From positions 1 to 64,000 of the forward strand of contig DASPKU010000021.1 in NCBI GenBank assembly GCA_035627955.1: 64,000 nucleotides of DNA, in the 5' to 3' direction. The stretch comes from Phycisphaerales bacterium. GTDB taxonomy: Bacteria > Planctomycetota > Phycisphaerae > Phycisphaerales > UBA1924. Within the stretch, counting starts at the first letter, position 1. The number at the start of each line of letters is the position of its first letter. Shown piece after piece: positions 50,268 through 59,431 of the stretch. The translations under genes and the position numbers were made by a program. The notes under the pieces are model-generated. The model was not told the DNA's origin. It saw only the letters and a program-made list of their open reading frames with translations, and ran no database searches.

Positions 50268-51482
50268 TCATGACGCCCAAAGTGCGGAGTGCGGCGCGGC
50301 GACGAGGTTGTCGCCGAAGGGGAGCGTGTGTTCTCCGCCGTAAAGGATGATCCCGCGGTGGAAGCGTTTGCCTGCGGCTTCTTTGAGGGTGGCGAGGCCG
50401 CGGAAGTCGGCGGGTGACACGCTTCGGGTGGCCTTCACTTCAATGCCCACCAGGCGGCCGTCTCGGCTCTCGAGAACGAGATCGACCTCTTGGCCTGAGT
50501 GGGTCCGGAAGTGGTGAAGGGCAGGCTGGACACGGCTCCACGAGGACTGCTTCATGAGCTCGACGGCGACAAAGTTCTCGAGCAGAGCGCCGTACGGGGT
50601 CTGAGGAGCGAGAAAGTTCTCGGCGGTGACTCCCATGAGGTGGCAGGCAAGGCCCGTGTCATTGAGATAGACCTTCGGCGCCTTTGCCAGCCGCAGGCCT
50701 TTGTTGGTCCACCATGGCTGGAGCACATGCACAAGGAAAGAGGCTTCCAGAAGGGCGAAGTACCGCTTGAGCGTGGTCTGTGGGATGGCCAGAGACCGCG
50801 CGAGGTCCGCGTAGTTCAGGAGCCCTGCGGTGCGGCTCGCGAGGAGAGCGAGGAGGCGCGGGAGGGCGGTTACATCTTCGATCGCGGCCATGTCGCGGAT
50901 GTCCCGCTGGAGCACGGCTGAGATGTAGGAGGTAAACCATGGCCCGCGCCGCTCTGGTTTGAGTGCGGTTGCGACTTCGGGGTAGCCGCCGGCAAGGATG
51001 GGTGGCGCGAGGTCGGTGGCGCTCCCGCTGGGCAGGGGGGCCGGCCCGAACGCGGCATCGATGAACTGTTCGCGGGTGCCGGCGAGCTCGCCTTGAGACA
51101 AGGGGAAGAGGGTGAGGATCTCCATGCGGCCCGCGAGGGACTCAGACGCCCGGGGGACGAGCATGACATTGGCTGACCCTGTGAGCAGGAAGCGGCCGGG
51201 ACGGCGGTCGCGGTCGACTTCGAGCTTGATGGCACGGAAGAGTTCGGGGAGGCGCTGCACCTCGTCCAGCACTGCCGGGCCCTTGCGGGAGCGGATGAAG
51301 CCTTGGGGATCGGCCGTGGCCGAGGCGAGCACGTCGGCGTCGTCCAGCGTGAGGTACTCGGCGGCGGGATCGGCAGAGCGGGCAAGCGTGGACTTGCCGG
51401 TCTGGCGTGCTCCCTGGAGCAGGACCACTGGTCTGTCGGCAAGTGATTCCGCCAAGGCAGTTTGAAGGTGGCGTGTGAGCAC
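50268..51482 (-). CDS. AAA ATPase with DUF4143 nuclease-like domain
   Basis: The protein has 404 residues. Walker A is LLQGARQTGKST (about 21-32), Walker B-like AVLDEVQRLPEL (about 69-80), sensor-like LLTGSANVML (about 98-107). The DUF4143 domain (from about 200: SYISAVLQRDIRDM) ends with GQEVDLVLE and GIEVKATRSV, which match the (E/D)xK restriction-endonuclease-like core. The family's function is unresolved. The start lies immediately after a five-unit palindromic array (51484-51586). Confidence 0.88.
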   Translation of the reverse strand: MLTRHLQTALAESLADRPVVLLQGARQTGKSTLARSADPAAEYLTLDDADVLASATADPQGFIRSRKGPAVLDEVQRLPELFRAIKLEVDRDRRPGRFLLTGSANVMLVPRASESLAGRMEILTLFPLSQGELAGTREQFIDAAFGPAPLPSGSATDLAPPILAGGYPEVATALKPERRGPWFTSYISAVLQRDIRDMAAIEDVTALPRLLALLASRTAGLLNYADLARSLAIPQTTLKRYFALLEASFLVHVLQPWWTNKGLRLAKAPKVYLNDTGLACHLMGVTAENFLAPQTPYGALLENFVAVELMKQSSWSRVQPALHHFRTHSGQEVDLVLESRDGRLVGIEVKATRSVSPADFRGLATLKEAAGKRFHRGIILYGGEHTLPFGDNLVAAPHSALWAS

Positions 51483-51483
51483 G

Positions 51484-51586
51484 TGGACGATTATCGTCCA
51501 ACCGGTGGATGATTTTCAACCATCCGGTGGACGAATTTCCACCAACAAGTGGATGAAATTCAACCACCATGGACGACTTTCGTCCA
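51484..51586. promoter_or_regulatory. Array of five tandem 17-bp palindromes with 20-22 bp period
   Basis: Units begin at 51484, 51506, 51528, 51550 and 51570. Their consensus is TGGAYGAHTTTCRHCCA. The first (TGGACGATTATCGTCCA) and last (TGGACGACTTTCGTCCA) are near-perfect palindromes; the middle three have one or two mismatches. The array fills the gap between the aldolase stop and the AAA/DUF4143 start. A 22-bp period puts every unit on the same face of the helix, as expected for cooperative protein binding. Confidence 0.85.
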
Positions 51587-51609
51587 TACACGCAAACAAA
51601 AACCTACTT

Positions 51610-52725
51610 TCAGGCCACCGTCACGCTCTTGTCCAGGTACACGTCCTGGATGGCGTTGAGGAGCTGGACGCCTTCCTTCATGGGGCGCTGGAAGGCCTTG
51701 CGGCCGGAGATGAGGCCCATACCGCCGGCGCGCTTGTTGATGACGGCGGTCTTGATGGCGTCCTGGGTGTCGCTGGCGCCCTTGCTCTCGCCGCCGGAGT
51801 TGATGAGGCCGATGCGGCCGTTGTAGCAGTTGAGGACCTGGTAGCGGCAGAAGTCGATGAGGTTGCCGCCGCCGCCGTTCTCGTCGGAGCCGGAGAGGTC
51901 GGTGTAGACGCGCTTGTCGAACTTGCCGTAGCTGCTGCCGCCCATGTTGAGGGCCGCGTAGCCGCCGTTATTGGTGGGCAGCTTCTGCTTGATGATGTCG
52001 GCGTTGATGGTGACGCCGAGGTGGTTGGCCTGGCCGGTCAGGTCCGCGGAGGTGTGGTAGTCGATCGACTTGCCGTCCGCGCCCTTCACCTTGAAGGCGT
52101 TGCTGCGGAGGTAGCACCAGAGGACGGTGACCATGCCGAGGCTGTGGGCCTCTTCGAACATCGCGGCGACTTCCTGGATCTGGCGGCGCGACTCGGGCGA
52201 GCCGAAGTAGATGGTGGCGCCCACGGCCGCGGCGCCCATCTCGTAGGCCTGACGGACGGAGCCGTAGAGCGTCTGGTCGTAGGTGTTGGGGTAGGAGAGG
52301 ATCTCGTTGTGGTTGAACTTGACGAGGAAGGGGATCTTGTGGGCGTACTTGCGGGCGACGGCGCCCAGCACGCCGAAGGTGGAGGCCACGGCGTTGCAGC
52401 CGCCCTCGATGGCGAGCTTCACGATGTTCTCGGGGTCAAAGTAGGCTGGGTTGGGGGCGAAGCTCGCGCCGGCGGAATGCTCCACGCCCTGGTCGACGGG
52501 GAGGATGGACACGTAGCCGGTGCCCGCGAGGCGGCCGGTGTTGAGGATCTGATTGAAGGAGCGGAGGACCTGGAGCGGGCGGTCGGTGGGGGCGATCACG
52601 CGGTCGACAAAGTCGGGGCCGGGGAGCTGGAGGGTGCTGCGGGCCACCTTGCACTCGTAGCGGAGGAGCTGGTCGGCCTCGGAGCCCAGGATGGAGCGGA
52701 TGTCGGTGGTCGGCGTCGCGGGCAT
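51610..52725 (-). CDS. fbaB: Class I fructose-bisphosphate aldolase (FbaB/DhnA type)
   Basis: The protein has 371 residues. The FbaB-type TIM barrel is indicated by [21 protein letters not shown] and the late [19 protein letters not shown] region, which carries the Schiff-base Lys and phosphate-binding Gly. It cleaves fructose-1,6-bisphosphate to DHAP and glyceraldehyde-3-phosphate in glycolysis and gluconeogenesis. There is no zinc site, which separates it from class II enzymes. Confidence 0.93.
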   Translation of the reverse strand: MPATPTTDIRSILGSEADQLLRYECKVARSTLQLPGPDFVDRVIAPTDRPLQVLRSFNQILNTGRLAGTGYVSILPVDQGVEHSAGASFAPNPAYFDPENIVKLAIEGGCNAVASTFGVLGAVARKYAHKIPFLVKFNHNEILSYPNTYDQTLYGSVRQAYEMGAAAVGATIYFGSPESRRQIQEVAAMFEEAHSLGMVTVLWCYLRSNAFKVKGADGKSIDYHTSADLTGQANHLGVTINADIIKQKLPTNNGGYAALNMGGSSYGKFDKRVYTDLSGSDENGGGGNLIDFCRYQVLNCYNGRIGLINSGGESKGASDTQDAIKTAVINKRAGGMGLISGRKAFQRPMKEGVQLLNAIQDVYLDKSVTVA

Positions 52726-52831
52726 GCTTGGTTCCTCTCACTCCGCTGTGATCGCGGGTCGGGATAGTAGGTGGCGCGGGGTGAGGCCGGGCGCGGGCGG
52801 AGTGCGCCTGTGGGGCGGGATTGAAGCGTTT

Positions 52832-54910
52832 TCATGCGGGCAGCGCCGCGCGGGTGCGGGCGGGCGCGAGCAGGCCGTAGAGGGCGACGACGATCGTGAG
52901 CGGCACGAACGGTGCGGCGAAGCGGTACTCGCAGCCGTAGGTGAGCAGCGGGATGGCGACGGCGTTCGCGAGGACGAGGAGGCCGAGGGTGGCCATGGCG
53001 TGGCGGCGGGTGAGGAGCAGGCGGGCGAGGCTTGCGATGAAGGCCACGGCGATGACGGCGCGGACCCAGAGGCAGGCTTTGAAGTACGTGCCGAAGGCGC
53101 GGGCGCCGGGGTGGCCCTCCATCCATGACACATCGCGCACGCTGCGCTCAACGAGGGCGCGGATGTCGGGGGGGAGGCGGGCGGCGTCGAAGTCGAGGTT
53201 GGTGGGGGTGCTCTCGTTGGGCTTGCCGCGGAGCTGGCGGAAGACGCCCATGGTGCTGCTCATGGCGTAGTGGGGCTCGGGCAGCGGGATGCCCAGGAGA
53301 ATGACGACGCTCTGGAGCTGGCGGAGTGTGAACGTGCCGCCGCGCCGGGCGCGGGCCTCGCGTGCGAGGGCTCCTGTGCGGATCTCACGGCGCATCCAGT
53401 TGGAGGCGTTGGCGGGGACGGGGACGGAGCGGGTGTAGCCGATCCAGTCCATGACGTCCCAGCTTGTGACAGGGGAGGTGCGGAGCTCGTTGCGCATCTC
53501 CTGGAACTCGGAGAAGGTGAGCAGGCCGGACTGGTTCCAGTCGACGAGGGCCATGTCCCACGCGAACACCGCCTTGGGGAAGTCGACGGCGACGGAGAGG
53601 CGCGTCTGGTTGTGGTTGATCTGGTTGAGGCGGATGAGGGGCCAGACGACGACCGCGGCGCCAACGAGGATCGCGGCCGCCGCGGGGATGAGGGCGGGGC
53701 GTCGGAACTTGAGGGCCATCCAGAGGGCGCCGACGGCGAGGATGACGGGGATGATCTGGTTGTTGCCGCGGACGGTGCAGGAGTAGCCGCAGACAAGGCC
53801 CACGGGGATGGCGAGAAGGAGCGGCTGCCAGGAGCGGGGGCGAGTTGGTGTGTGGATCGAGTTGTCGAGGGCCGGCGCGGCGGCATCGTCGGTCATCTTC
53901 AGGAACAACCACGCGGCGAGGGTGATGAGCAAGGTGGAGAGCGTCTCGGTCATGACGACGCGCTGCCAGGCGAGGAGCAGCGGGTCGATGGCGACCAGCA
54001 TGGCCGCGAGCTGGGGCCAGGGGGCGCGGAGGCGGGGGCGGAGCATGGCGAGGACGAGCAGGGACGTGAGAGCGCCGAGCGCGGCGTGGGCGATGCCAAC
54101 CCATGTGGCGTAGTCGGTTGTCCACGCGACAAGGGGGGCAATGAAGAGCGCGTAGCCGGGGAGTCGCCAGCCGTCGAAGTGGTTGAGCGTCGGGTTCTTC
54201 AGAAAGTCGTGGACGAACCAGAGGTAGGCGGTGGAGTCGGCGAGGAGGAACATGGGGGCCCAGAGGCCCATGAGGGCGGGGGCGGTGACTGATACGGCAA
54301 TCGTGGCGATGGTCCAGCCGCGGGCCCGTGGGTGCGCGTGAGGGTCTGGTTGGTTTGCCTCGCGGCATGCGCGCCAGGCTTCGAGCCTGAGGAGCTCGAC
54401 AGTGATGAGCCACGCGAGGAGAGTCAGCGCGGCAGCGCCGGCGCCGGTGAGGACGGCTCCGGGCCAGAGCGTCTCGCGCCACAATGGCGGCAGCGGGAGC
54501 AGCCGGTCCTTCGATTCTGAGGTCACATCGCGCGAGGGCAGCCGCACGCCCAGCACGCGCGGGCGCACAGTCGCCTTCACGACCTCTACGCGCGTGCTCT
54601 GATCGGCCCTTACCCCAAGCTCGTCCACCTTGTAGGACGGCAGCCACTGCGTAATGCGGAGCGCGCGGCCCCCCTCGGGCGTGGGTGTCTGCCGCAGGAG
54701 CTGGTCCTTGAGGTCGATCCAGCAGCCGTTGCGGCCGCCGGCGTGCAGCCATTGGAGCTCGAGCGGACCATCGCCGCGGGCGGTGAGGGAGAGGTCGAGG
54801 TGGCGGTCGGCGAAGCGGTCGCCGATCAGGGGCCAGGCGAGCGCGCCGAGGATGAACGCCAGCACGACGCCCGCGAGCCACCAGCGTGCTGATCGAGAGA
54901 GCGGGCCCAT
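52832..54910 (-). CDS. Large multispanning membrane protein, possibly GT-C glycosyltransferase
   Basis: The protein has 692 residues with about twelve hydrophobic segments. A first helix is followed by a periplasmic domain (about 35-140). The segment WFVHDFLKNPTLNHFDGWRL and later TETLSTLLITLAAWLFLK resemble ArnT/PMT-like GT-C glycosyltransferases, but the catalytic Asp-Asp or Asp-Glu loop is not obvious. The C-terminal half has a long soluble stretch (about 455-600). No flanking glycan genes confirm a substrate, so the call is tentative. Confidence 0.6.
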   Translation of the reverse strand: MGPLSRSARWWLAGVVLAFILGALAWPLIGDRFADRHLDLSLTARGDGPLELQWLHAGGRNGCWIDLKDQLLRQTPTPEGGRALRITQWLPSYKVDELGVRADQSTRVEVVKATVRPRVLGVRLPSRDVTSESKDRLLPLPPLWRETLWPGAVLTGAGAAALTLLAWLITVELLRLEAWRACREANQPDPHAHPRARGWTIATIAVSVTAPALMGLWAPMFLLADSTAYLWFVHDFLKNPTLNHFDGWRLPGYALFIAPLVAWTTDYATWVGIAHAALGALTSLLVLAMLRPRLRAPWPQLAAMLVAIDPLLLAWQRVVMTETLSTLLITLAAWLFLKMTDDAAAPALDNSIHTPTRPRSWQPLLLAIPVGLVCGYSCTVRGNNQIIPVILAVGALWMALKFRRPALIPAAAAILVGAAVVVWPLIRLNQINHNQTRLSVAVDFPKAVFAWDMALVDWNQSGLLTFSEFQEMRNELRTSPVTSWDVMDWIGYTRSVPVPANASNWMRREIRTGALAREARARRGGTFTLRQLQSVVILLGIPLPEPHYAMSSTMGVFRQLRGKPNESTPTNLDFDAARLPPDIRALVERSVRDVSWMEGHPGARAFGTYFKACLWVRAVIAVAFIASLARLLLTRRHAMATLGLLVLANAVAIPLLTYGCEYRFAAPFVPLTIVVALYGLLAPARTRAALPA

Positions 54911-54932
54911 GCGGGCCGATCGTAGATGCGGA

Positions 54933-57176
54933 CTAGAGCTCGCCGCCGGTGGTGGCGTCGCGCATCAGGGTCTCGAAGGTGCCGATGGCCTCGGGGGAGT
55001 CGGGGGTCACGAGGTTCGATGGCGTGCGGCGGGTGTAGTCGCCGGTTGGGGTGAGGTCCCAGGCGCAGCGCTGGTCGGCGAGGTGGACGTTGATGATGCG
55101 GTTGAGGCGCTCGCGGGCGGAGCGGTCGTGCACGGGGACGCCGACCTCAACGCGGTTGCTGAGGTTGCGGTACATCCAGTCGGCGGAGGCGATGAACCAG
55201 TCGCCGTCGCAGGGGTCTTCCTGCCCCGCGGCGAAGTGGAAGATGCGGGAGTGCTCGAGGAAGCGGCCGACGACGGAGATGACGCGGATGTTGTCGGAAA
55301 GGCCGGGCACGCCCGGGCGCAGGCAGCAGAAGCCGCGGCAGATGAGGGTGATGTGCACGCCCGCCTGGCTGGCGGCGTAGAGGCGCTCGGTGACGTCGCG
55401 GTCTTCGAGGGAGTTGATCTTGGCGATGATGCGGGCGGGCTTGCCGCGACGGGCAAACTCCATCTCGCGGTCGATCATCGCGTTGAACTTGGCCCGCATG
55501 TTGAAGGGGGCGACCAGGAGCGAGGAGTAGCTCTGCGTGGCGACCAGGCCGGTGAGGAAGTTGAAGAGGTTGACGAGGTCGTGGGTGAGCTCGGGGTCGC
55601 TGGTCAGGATGCCCAGGTCTGTGTAGAGCTGGGCAGTCTTGGGGTGGTAGTTGCCGGTGCCGAAGTGCGCGTAGCAGCGCAGGCCGTGGCGCTCCTTGCG
55701 GACGACGAGGCTGGTCTTGCAGTGGGTCTTGAGGCCGGCGACGCCGTAGGCGACGTGGACGCCGGCCTTCTCGAGCTGGCGGGCGAAGCGGACGTTGCGG
55801 CCCTCGTCGAAGCGGGCGCGGAGCTCAACCAGACACGCGACCTGCTTGCCGTTCTCGGCGGCGCGGACGAGGTTCTCGATAAAGGGTGAGTCAGGGGTGG
55901 TGCGGTAGAGCGTCTGCTTGATGGTGAGGACGTCGGGGTCGCTCGCGGCCGCGGCGATGAAGCGCTCGACGGAGGCGTTGAAGCTCTCGTAGGGGTGGTG
56001 GAAGATGATGTCCTGCTTGCGGATGGCGGCGAAGAACGCGGCCGAGGCCTTCTCGCTGCTGCTGGACAGGACGGTGGGCTTGAGGCGGTAGGGGACGACG
56101 CCCTTCCACGGCTTGTGCTTGAGGTCGGGGCGGTCGAGGTCGGCGAGCTCGAGCAGGGCGAGGAAGTCCACGTTGCTGGGGCGCTCGTAGACGTCGGAGT
56201 TGTCGAGGCTGAGCTTGTCCTGGAGCCAGCGGAGCAGCTGCGGCGGGGCGTCGGGCTCGATCTCCATGCGGACGACGCGGGCGAACCGGCGCTGCTTGAG
56301 GTCGGCCTCGATGGACTGGAGCAGGTTGGCGGTGTCGAGGTCGTCCTTCTGGATGCCGGCGGAGCGGGTGACCCGGAAGGTGACCTGCTGGTCGATGGCC
56401 ATGCCCGCGAAGAGGTCGTCGAGGTTGTTGCGGATCAGGTCCTGGAGAACGACGAAACGGAGAGCCTTGTCGGCGCTGCGCCCGCGGCCCGGCACTGGGA
56501 TGAAGTGCTGGATAGTGGGGGGGAACTTGAGGCGGGCGAAGAGGTTGTCGGGGTTGCGCTCCAGCGGGCGGTTGTTCGCGTTGGCGCGCCCGTTGGCGCC
56601 GCGCCGCGCCGCGGGCACGGGCTGCTCGCCGGGGCGGGCGGTGTGCGCCACGATCGCGAGGTTCTCGGAGAGGTTGCTGATGAAGGGGAACTTGTGGGTG
56701 GGGTCAACGGCGAGGGGCGTGAGGGCGGGGAAGATGTTCTGCTTGTACCAGTCGTCGACCCAGGCCCGGTCCTTGCCTGAGAGCTCTGCGTAGGAGAGGA
56801 TGTGGATGTCGGCTCTGGTGAGGGCGGGCAGCACGCTCTCGTTGTAGATCTTCGCCTGCTGCTGGGTGAGGTCGGCGACGCTCTCGCGGATGTGGGCGAG
56901 CTGCTGGCGGGGGGTGAGGCCGTCGGGGCTGAGGGTGTCCAGGCCCGCCCAGATCTGGCGCTTCACGAGGCCCACGCGCTTCATGAAGAACTCGTCGAGG
57001 TTGCTGGTGAAGATCGCGAGGAAGCGGACGCGCTCGAGCAGCGGCATGGACTCGTCGGCGGCTTGCGCGAGCACGCGCCGGTTGAACTCAAGCCAGGAGA
57101 GATCGCGGTTGAAGAACCGCTGGTCGTCGGGGATCTCGCGGGTGCGGAGCGGGTTGCTGGTGCTTGTGGTCGTCAT
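54933..57176 (-). CDS. ppk1: Polyphosphate kinase 1
   Basis: The protein has 747 residues. The N-terminus FFNRDLSWLEFNRRVL is the classic Ppk1 start. Conserved blocks include FTSNLDEFFMKRVG, HHPYESFNASVERFI, TLYRTTPDSPFI, YAHFGTGNYHPKTA (with the autophosphorylated His) and DWFIASADWMYRNL. It reversibly makes polyphosphate from ATP. It is followed by a QueD-like gene on the same strand. Confidence 0.96.
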   Translation of the reverse strand: MTTTSTSNPLRTREIPDDQRFFNRDLSWLEFNRRVLAQAADESMPLLERVRFLAIFTSNLDEFFMKRVGLVKRQIWAGLDTLSPDGLTPRQQLAHIRESVADLTQQQAKIYNESVLPALTRADIHILSYAELSGKDRAWVDDWYKQNIFPALTPLAVDPTHKFPFISNLSENLAIVAHTARPGEQPVPAARRGANGRANANNRPLERNPDNLFARLKFPPTIQHFIPVPGRGRSADKALRFVVLQDLIRNNLDDLFAGMAIDQQVTFRVTRSAGIQKDDLDTANLLQSIEADLKQRRFARVVRMEIEPDAPPQLLRWLQDKLSLDNSDVYERPSNVDFLALLELADLDRPDLKHKPWKGVVPYRLKPTVLSSSSEKASAAFFAAIRKQDIIFHHPYESFNASVERFIAAAASDPDVLTIKQTLYRTTPDSPFIENLVRAAENGKQVACLVELRARFDEGRNVRFARQLEKAGVHVAYGVAGLKTHCKTSLVVRKERHGLRCYAHFGTGNYHPKTAQLYTDLGILTSDPELTHDLVNLFNFLTGLVATQSYSSLLVAPFNMRAKFNAMIDREMEFARRGKPARIIAKINSLEDRDVTERLYAASQAGVHITLICRGFCCLRPGVPGLSDNIRVISVVGRFLEHSRIFHFAAGQEDPCDGDWFIASADWMYRNLSNRVEVGVPVHDRSARERLNRIINVHLADQRCAWDLTPTGDYTRRTPSNLVTPDSPEAIGTFETLMRDATTGGEL

Positions 57177-57217
57177 GGGCGGGGCCGCGGAGGGCCCGCG
57201 GGAAGGTCCTTCTTGGG

Positions 57218-57619
57218 CTACTGGACCCGGGACTTGCGGCCCCAGGGCGTCCAGTAGGTGATGGCGCAGCCGGGGGCCTCGGTCACCCGCACGCTCGCGA
57301 CGCCGGCGTTGGGGGCCAGCTGCGGGTCGAGCCGGGCGGCGAGGGCATCGGCGATGTGCCGGGCCACGTTCTCGGCCGTGGGGTTCACATCGACAAACGG
57401 CGGGAGGCGGTTGAGGTCGTTGTTATGGTACGGCCCGATAACTTCACCGAGCGCCCGCTCAACCAGGTGGAAGTCGCAGAGGAGCCCTTCGTGGTCGAGC
57501 TGTGAGCCGGTGATGGTGGCCGTGACGTGCCAGTTGTGGCCGTGGACGATCTCGCGCTGGCCCTGGAGGAGGATGGCGTGGGCGGCGGAGAACTCGGCTT
57601 GGACGGAGAGTTCGAACAC
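57218..57619 (-). CDS. queD: 6-pyruvoyltetrahydropterin synthase / QueD family
   Basis: The protein has 133 residues. The zinc ligands are visible as His14 (FSAAHA) and His26/His28 (VHGHNW). CDFH, HNNDLN and RVTEAPGCA complete the T-fold active site. The family makes 6-carboxy-tetrahydropterin for queuosine or 6-pyruvoyl-tetrahydropterin; the gene context gives no queuosine partner, so the exact reaction is not certain. Confidence 0.88.
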   Translation of the reverse strand: MFELSVQAEFSAAHAILLQGQREIVHGHNWHVTATITGSQLDHEGLLCDFHLVERALGEVIGPYHNNDLNRLPPFVDVNPTAENVARHIADALAARLDPQLAPNAGVASVRVTEAPGCAITYWTPWGRKSRVQ

Positions 57620-57650
57620 GGGCGGAGGGTAGGGTGAGGTCCGGACGGGG

Positions 57651-58073
57651 TCAGAAGCCCAGCACGAGGGCGCGCGCGATCAAACCGCCGACAAGGGAGC
57701 AAACGAAGTTGAGGAGCGTGCCTGCGAGGTAGTACGAAGGGTTGGATTTCATGTCCTGCATCCGGGCGATGGACTTTGCGGCAAGCACGAGGCCGAGGGC
57801 TTCGTACTGGCCCAGACAGACGAGTGAGAACACGATCAGGTTCTCGCACTTCCCGATCACAACTCCCACGCCTCCCGCGTCGGTTGTGCTGCCGTTGGTC
57901 ATGTCCCGTCGCCCGGGTTGACCGCCGTGCTGCTCGAGCCAGCTGATGTAGGTCCTCATCACGGCTTCGCTCAAACCGAACGTAAAGAGGAGGGCCCCAC
58001 CGAGGACGATGAGCTGCCACCACGGATCAAGTCCCGTGGCGACTGGGAAGAGGTCGGTGATCTTCTGGCTCAT
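57651..58073 (-). CDS. Membrane protein paired with SatD
   Basis: The protein has 140 residues with four membrane helices. The C-terminal part (GQYEALGLVLAAKSIARMQD, then YYLAGTLLNFVCSLVGGL) has the KSIxR...YYLxGTLLxF pattern of the small membrane proteins encoded next to SatD. ATG 58073 starts MSQKITDLFP. It lies 34 bp downstream of the SatD-like gene on the same strand. Confidence 0.7.
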   Translation of the reverse strand: MSQKITDLFPVATGLDPWWQLIVLGGALLFTFGLSEAVMRTYISWLEQHGGQPGRRDMTNGSTTDAGGVGVVIGKCENLIVFSLVCLGQYEALGLVLAAKSIARMQDMKSNPSYYLAGTLLNFVCSLVGGLIARALVLGF

Positions 58074-58107
58074 GTGAGGAACGATACTTCGGGCAGCCGG
58101 GATGTGC

Positions 58108-58749
58108 TCAGAGCCTTGAACAAACGAGTGCGCGTCCGGCCCCTTCAAGTTGGACGAGTACGTCCAGTCTGGCCCGCCGGACGGCTTTGGATACTGCCTG
58201 CTGGCGGATATTCAACAGACGCGCGACCGCCTCCTGTGTTCCAGCAGCGCGAACACTTGGGATGACCTTCGCGACCCCGGGAGTCCAGTCTTCGACGATC
58301 GCAGAGTGCGCCCGCGCGAGTGCTTCGATGGCCATGAGGTCGATTTGATCAGCATCAGGGGCGCGGATGACCAGCGCCGAGCCGCTCCGGCTTGCGACAC
58401 TCAGCGCTTCGGCCGCGAGGTGAAAAGCGGGTCCGTCCATTTTCCCAGCGTTCCCTGATTCTTCCGCGAGGTCGATCCTTCCTATACCCACGCCCAACCG
58501 GAAGCGTGCAGGCCACAACGATTCGTTGAGTTGAACCATGAAGTCAAAGAGCGGCTTGGGCGTCTTGAACACCGCCGAAAACTCGTCGAGACCTCGGGTG
58601 AGGACCGGTATCGCAAGCATTTCTCGCCGATAAGAACGGCCCAGCGATTCGAGCGTGGACTCAATCAACGACATCAGGGCGTGGCGGTCGGCGGCAAGCC
58701 GTGACCCGACGAGGTCAGCCGATACCGCAATATGGTCACCGCTCTTCAT
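58108..58749 (-). CDS. SatD-family protein with C-terminal HTH
   Basis: The protein has 213 residues from ATG 58749. SADLVGSRLAADR at the N-terminus, RFRLGVGIGRIDL (about 117-130) and MDGPAFHLAAEAL (about 136-150) match SatD proteins. The C-terminus GTQEAVARLLNIRQQAVSKA is a helix-turn-helix. SatD proteins were described in an acid-tolerance locus of Streptococcus mutans; their function is not clear. An overlapping pair of palindromes lies 35 to 67 bp upstream of the start. Confidence 0.72.
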   Translation of the reverse strand: MKSGDHIAVSADLVGSRLAADRHALMSLIESTLESLGRSYRREMLAIPVLTRGLDEFSAVFKTPKPLFDFMVQLNESLWPARFRLGVGIGRIDLAEESGNAGKMDGPAFHLAAEALSVASRSGSALVIRAPDADQIDLMAIEALARAHSAIVEDWTPGVAKVIPSVRAAGTQEAVARLLNIRQQAVSKAVRRARLDVLVQLEGAGRALVCSRL

Positions 58750-58783
58750 CACGAACAGTATCGGCGAACGACAACCAACGGGA

Positions 58784-58816
58784 GTTGTATTTTCAAATAC
58801 AACCGTTATCGGTTGT
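58784..58816. promoter_or_regulatory. Overlapping palindromes upstream of the SatD-like gene
   Basis: GTTGTATTTTCAAATACAAC (58784-58803) is a perfect palindrome with 9-bp arms. ACAACCG (58799-58805) and CGGTTGT (58810-58816) form a second one that shares the ACAAC end. The SatD-like protein has an HTH and may bind here. The AT-rich centre contrasts with the GC-rich surroundings. Confidence 0.65.
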
Positions 58817-58955
58817 GGCTGCGCGCCGTTGACCTCCTTCAACCCCGGATTGCCACCTCGCGGCCACTACTTGGGCCTAAAAACAATCTGTAAATGCCTC
58901 TGGCGTTTACTGTCGGTTTGTGGTACAATCAGTCTATTGTCCAAGGAATTAATGC

Positions 58956-59429
58956 ATGCCTCTGAACGTGGAAATCGACGACGACATCCTCAAGGTGGTC
59001 AGGGAGCGTGGCGTTTGGGGAGAGTCGTTCAGCGACGTGCTTCGACGCGCTTTCCAGGCCGCACTGTGGATGGATCCACCGCTTGAACTGCGGCCTCGCC
59101 CAACACCTACGGCAAGCTCACGACGTCGCAACCGGGGGAAAGTGAGCCGGACAACTCTTTATCGGCCTCTGATTCTGCGCTTTCTGTTAGCTCAAGGAAA
59201 CTACCAGGCCCGGGCCAAGGACGTGATCGAGTTCATGCGGCCCCAGGTCGCGCCCAAGCTCACTCCGGTAGATCTGGAGCCGCTGCCGAGCAACAAAAGC
59301 GTTCAGAGGTGGGTCAACAAGGCACTCTGGGCCCGCCAAGAGCTCGTGAAGGAAGGACTTGTCGAATCGGTGGGGTGGGGAATGTGGCGACTCACTAATC
59401 GCGGTGTGGCTGCTGCGAAGGCGATCTGA
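58956..59429 (+). CDS. SeqA-N-like ribbon-helix-helix plus winged-helix protein
   Basis: The protein has 157 residues. The N-terminus VEIDDDILKVVRERGVWGES and FSDVLRRAF match the SeqA N-terminal dimerisation fold (IEVDDELYxxI...GESASDILRRML). The C-terminus (about 65-157; YRPLILRFLLAQGNYQARAK to ESVGWGMWRLTNRG) is a winged helix like the N-terminal domain of Mrr-type restriction proteins. A TACAAT -10-like box lies at 58924-58929 and AAGGA precedes the ATG. No nuclease domain follows, so it is probably a DNA-binding regulator. Its 3' end is 2 bp from the convergent tdh stop. Confidence 0.7.
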   Translation: MPLNVEIDDDILKVVRERGVWGESFSDVLRRAFQAALWMDPPLELRPRPTPTASSRRRNRGKVSRTTLYRPLILRFLLAQGNYQARAKDVIEFMRPQVAPKLTPVDLEPLPSNKSVQRWVNKALWARQELVKEGLVESVGWGMWRLTNRGVAAAKAI

Positions 59430-59431
59430 GC

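Noticed and set aside
51484-51586. Possible mini CRISPR array
   Set aside because: The units are 17-bp palindromes with only 3 to 5 bp between them, too short for spacers, and no cas genes are present. An operator array fits better.
58906-58929. Complete -35/-10 promoter for the SeqA-like gene
   Set aside because: TACAAT at 58924 is a good -10, but the TTTAC sequence is only about 12 bp upstream of it, too close for a -35 box.
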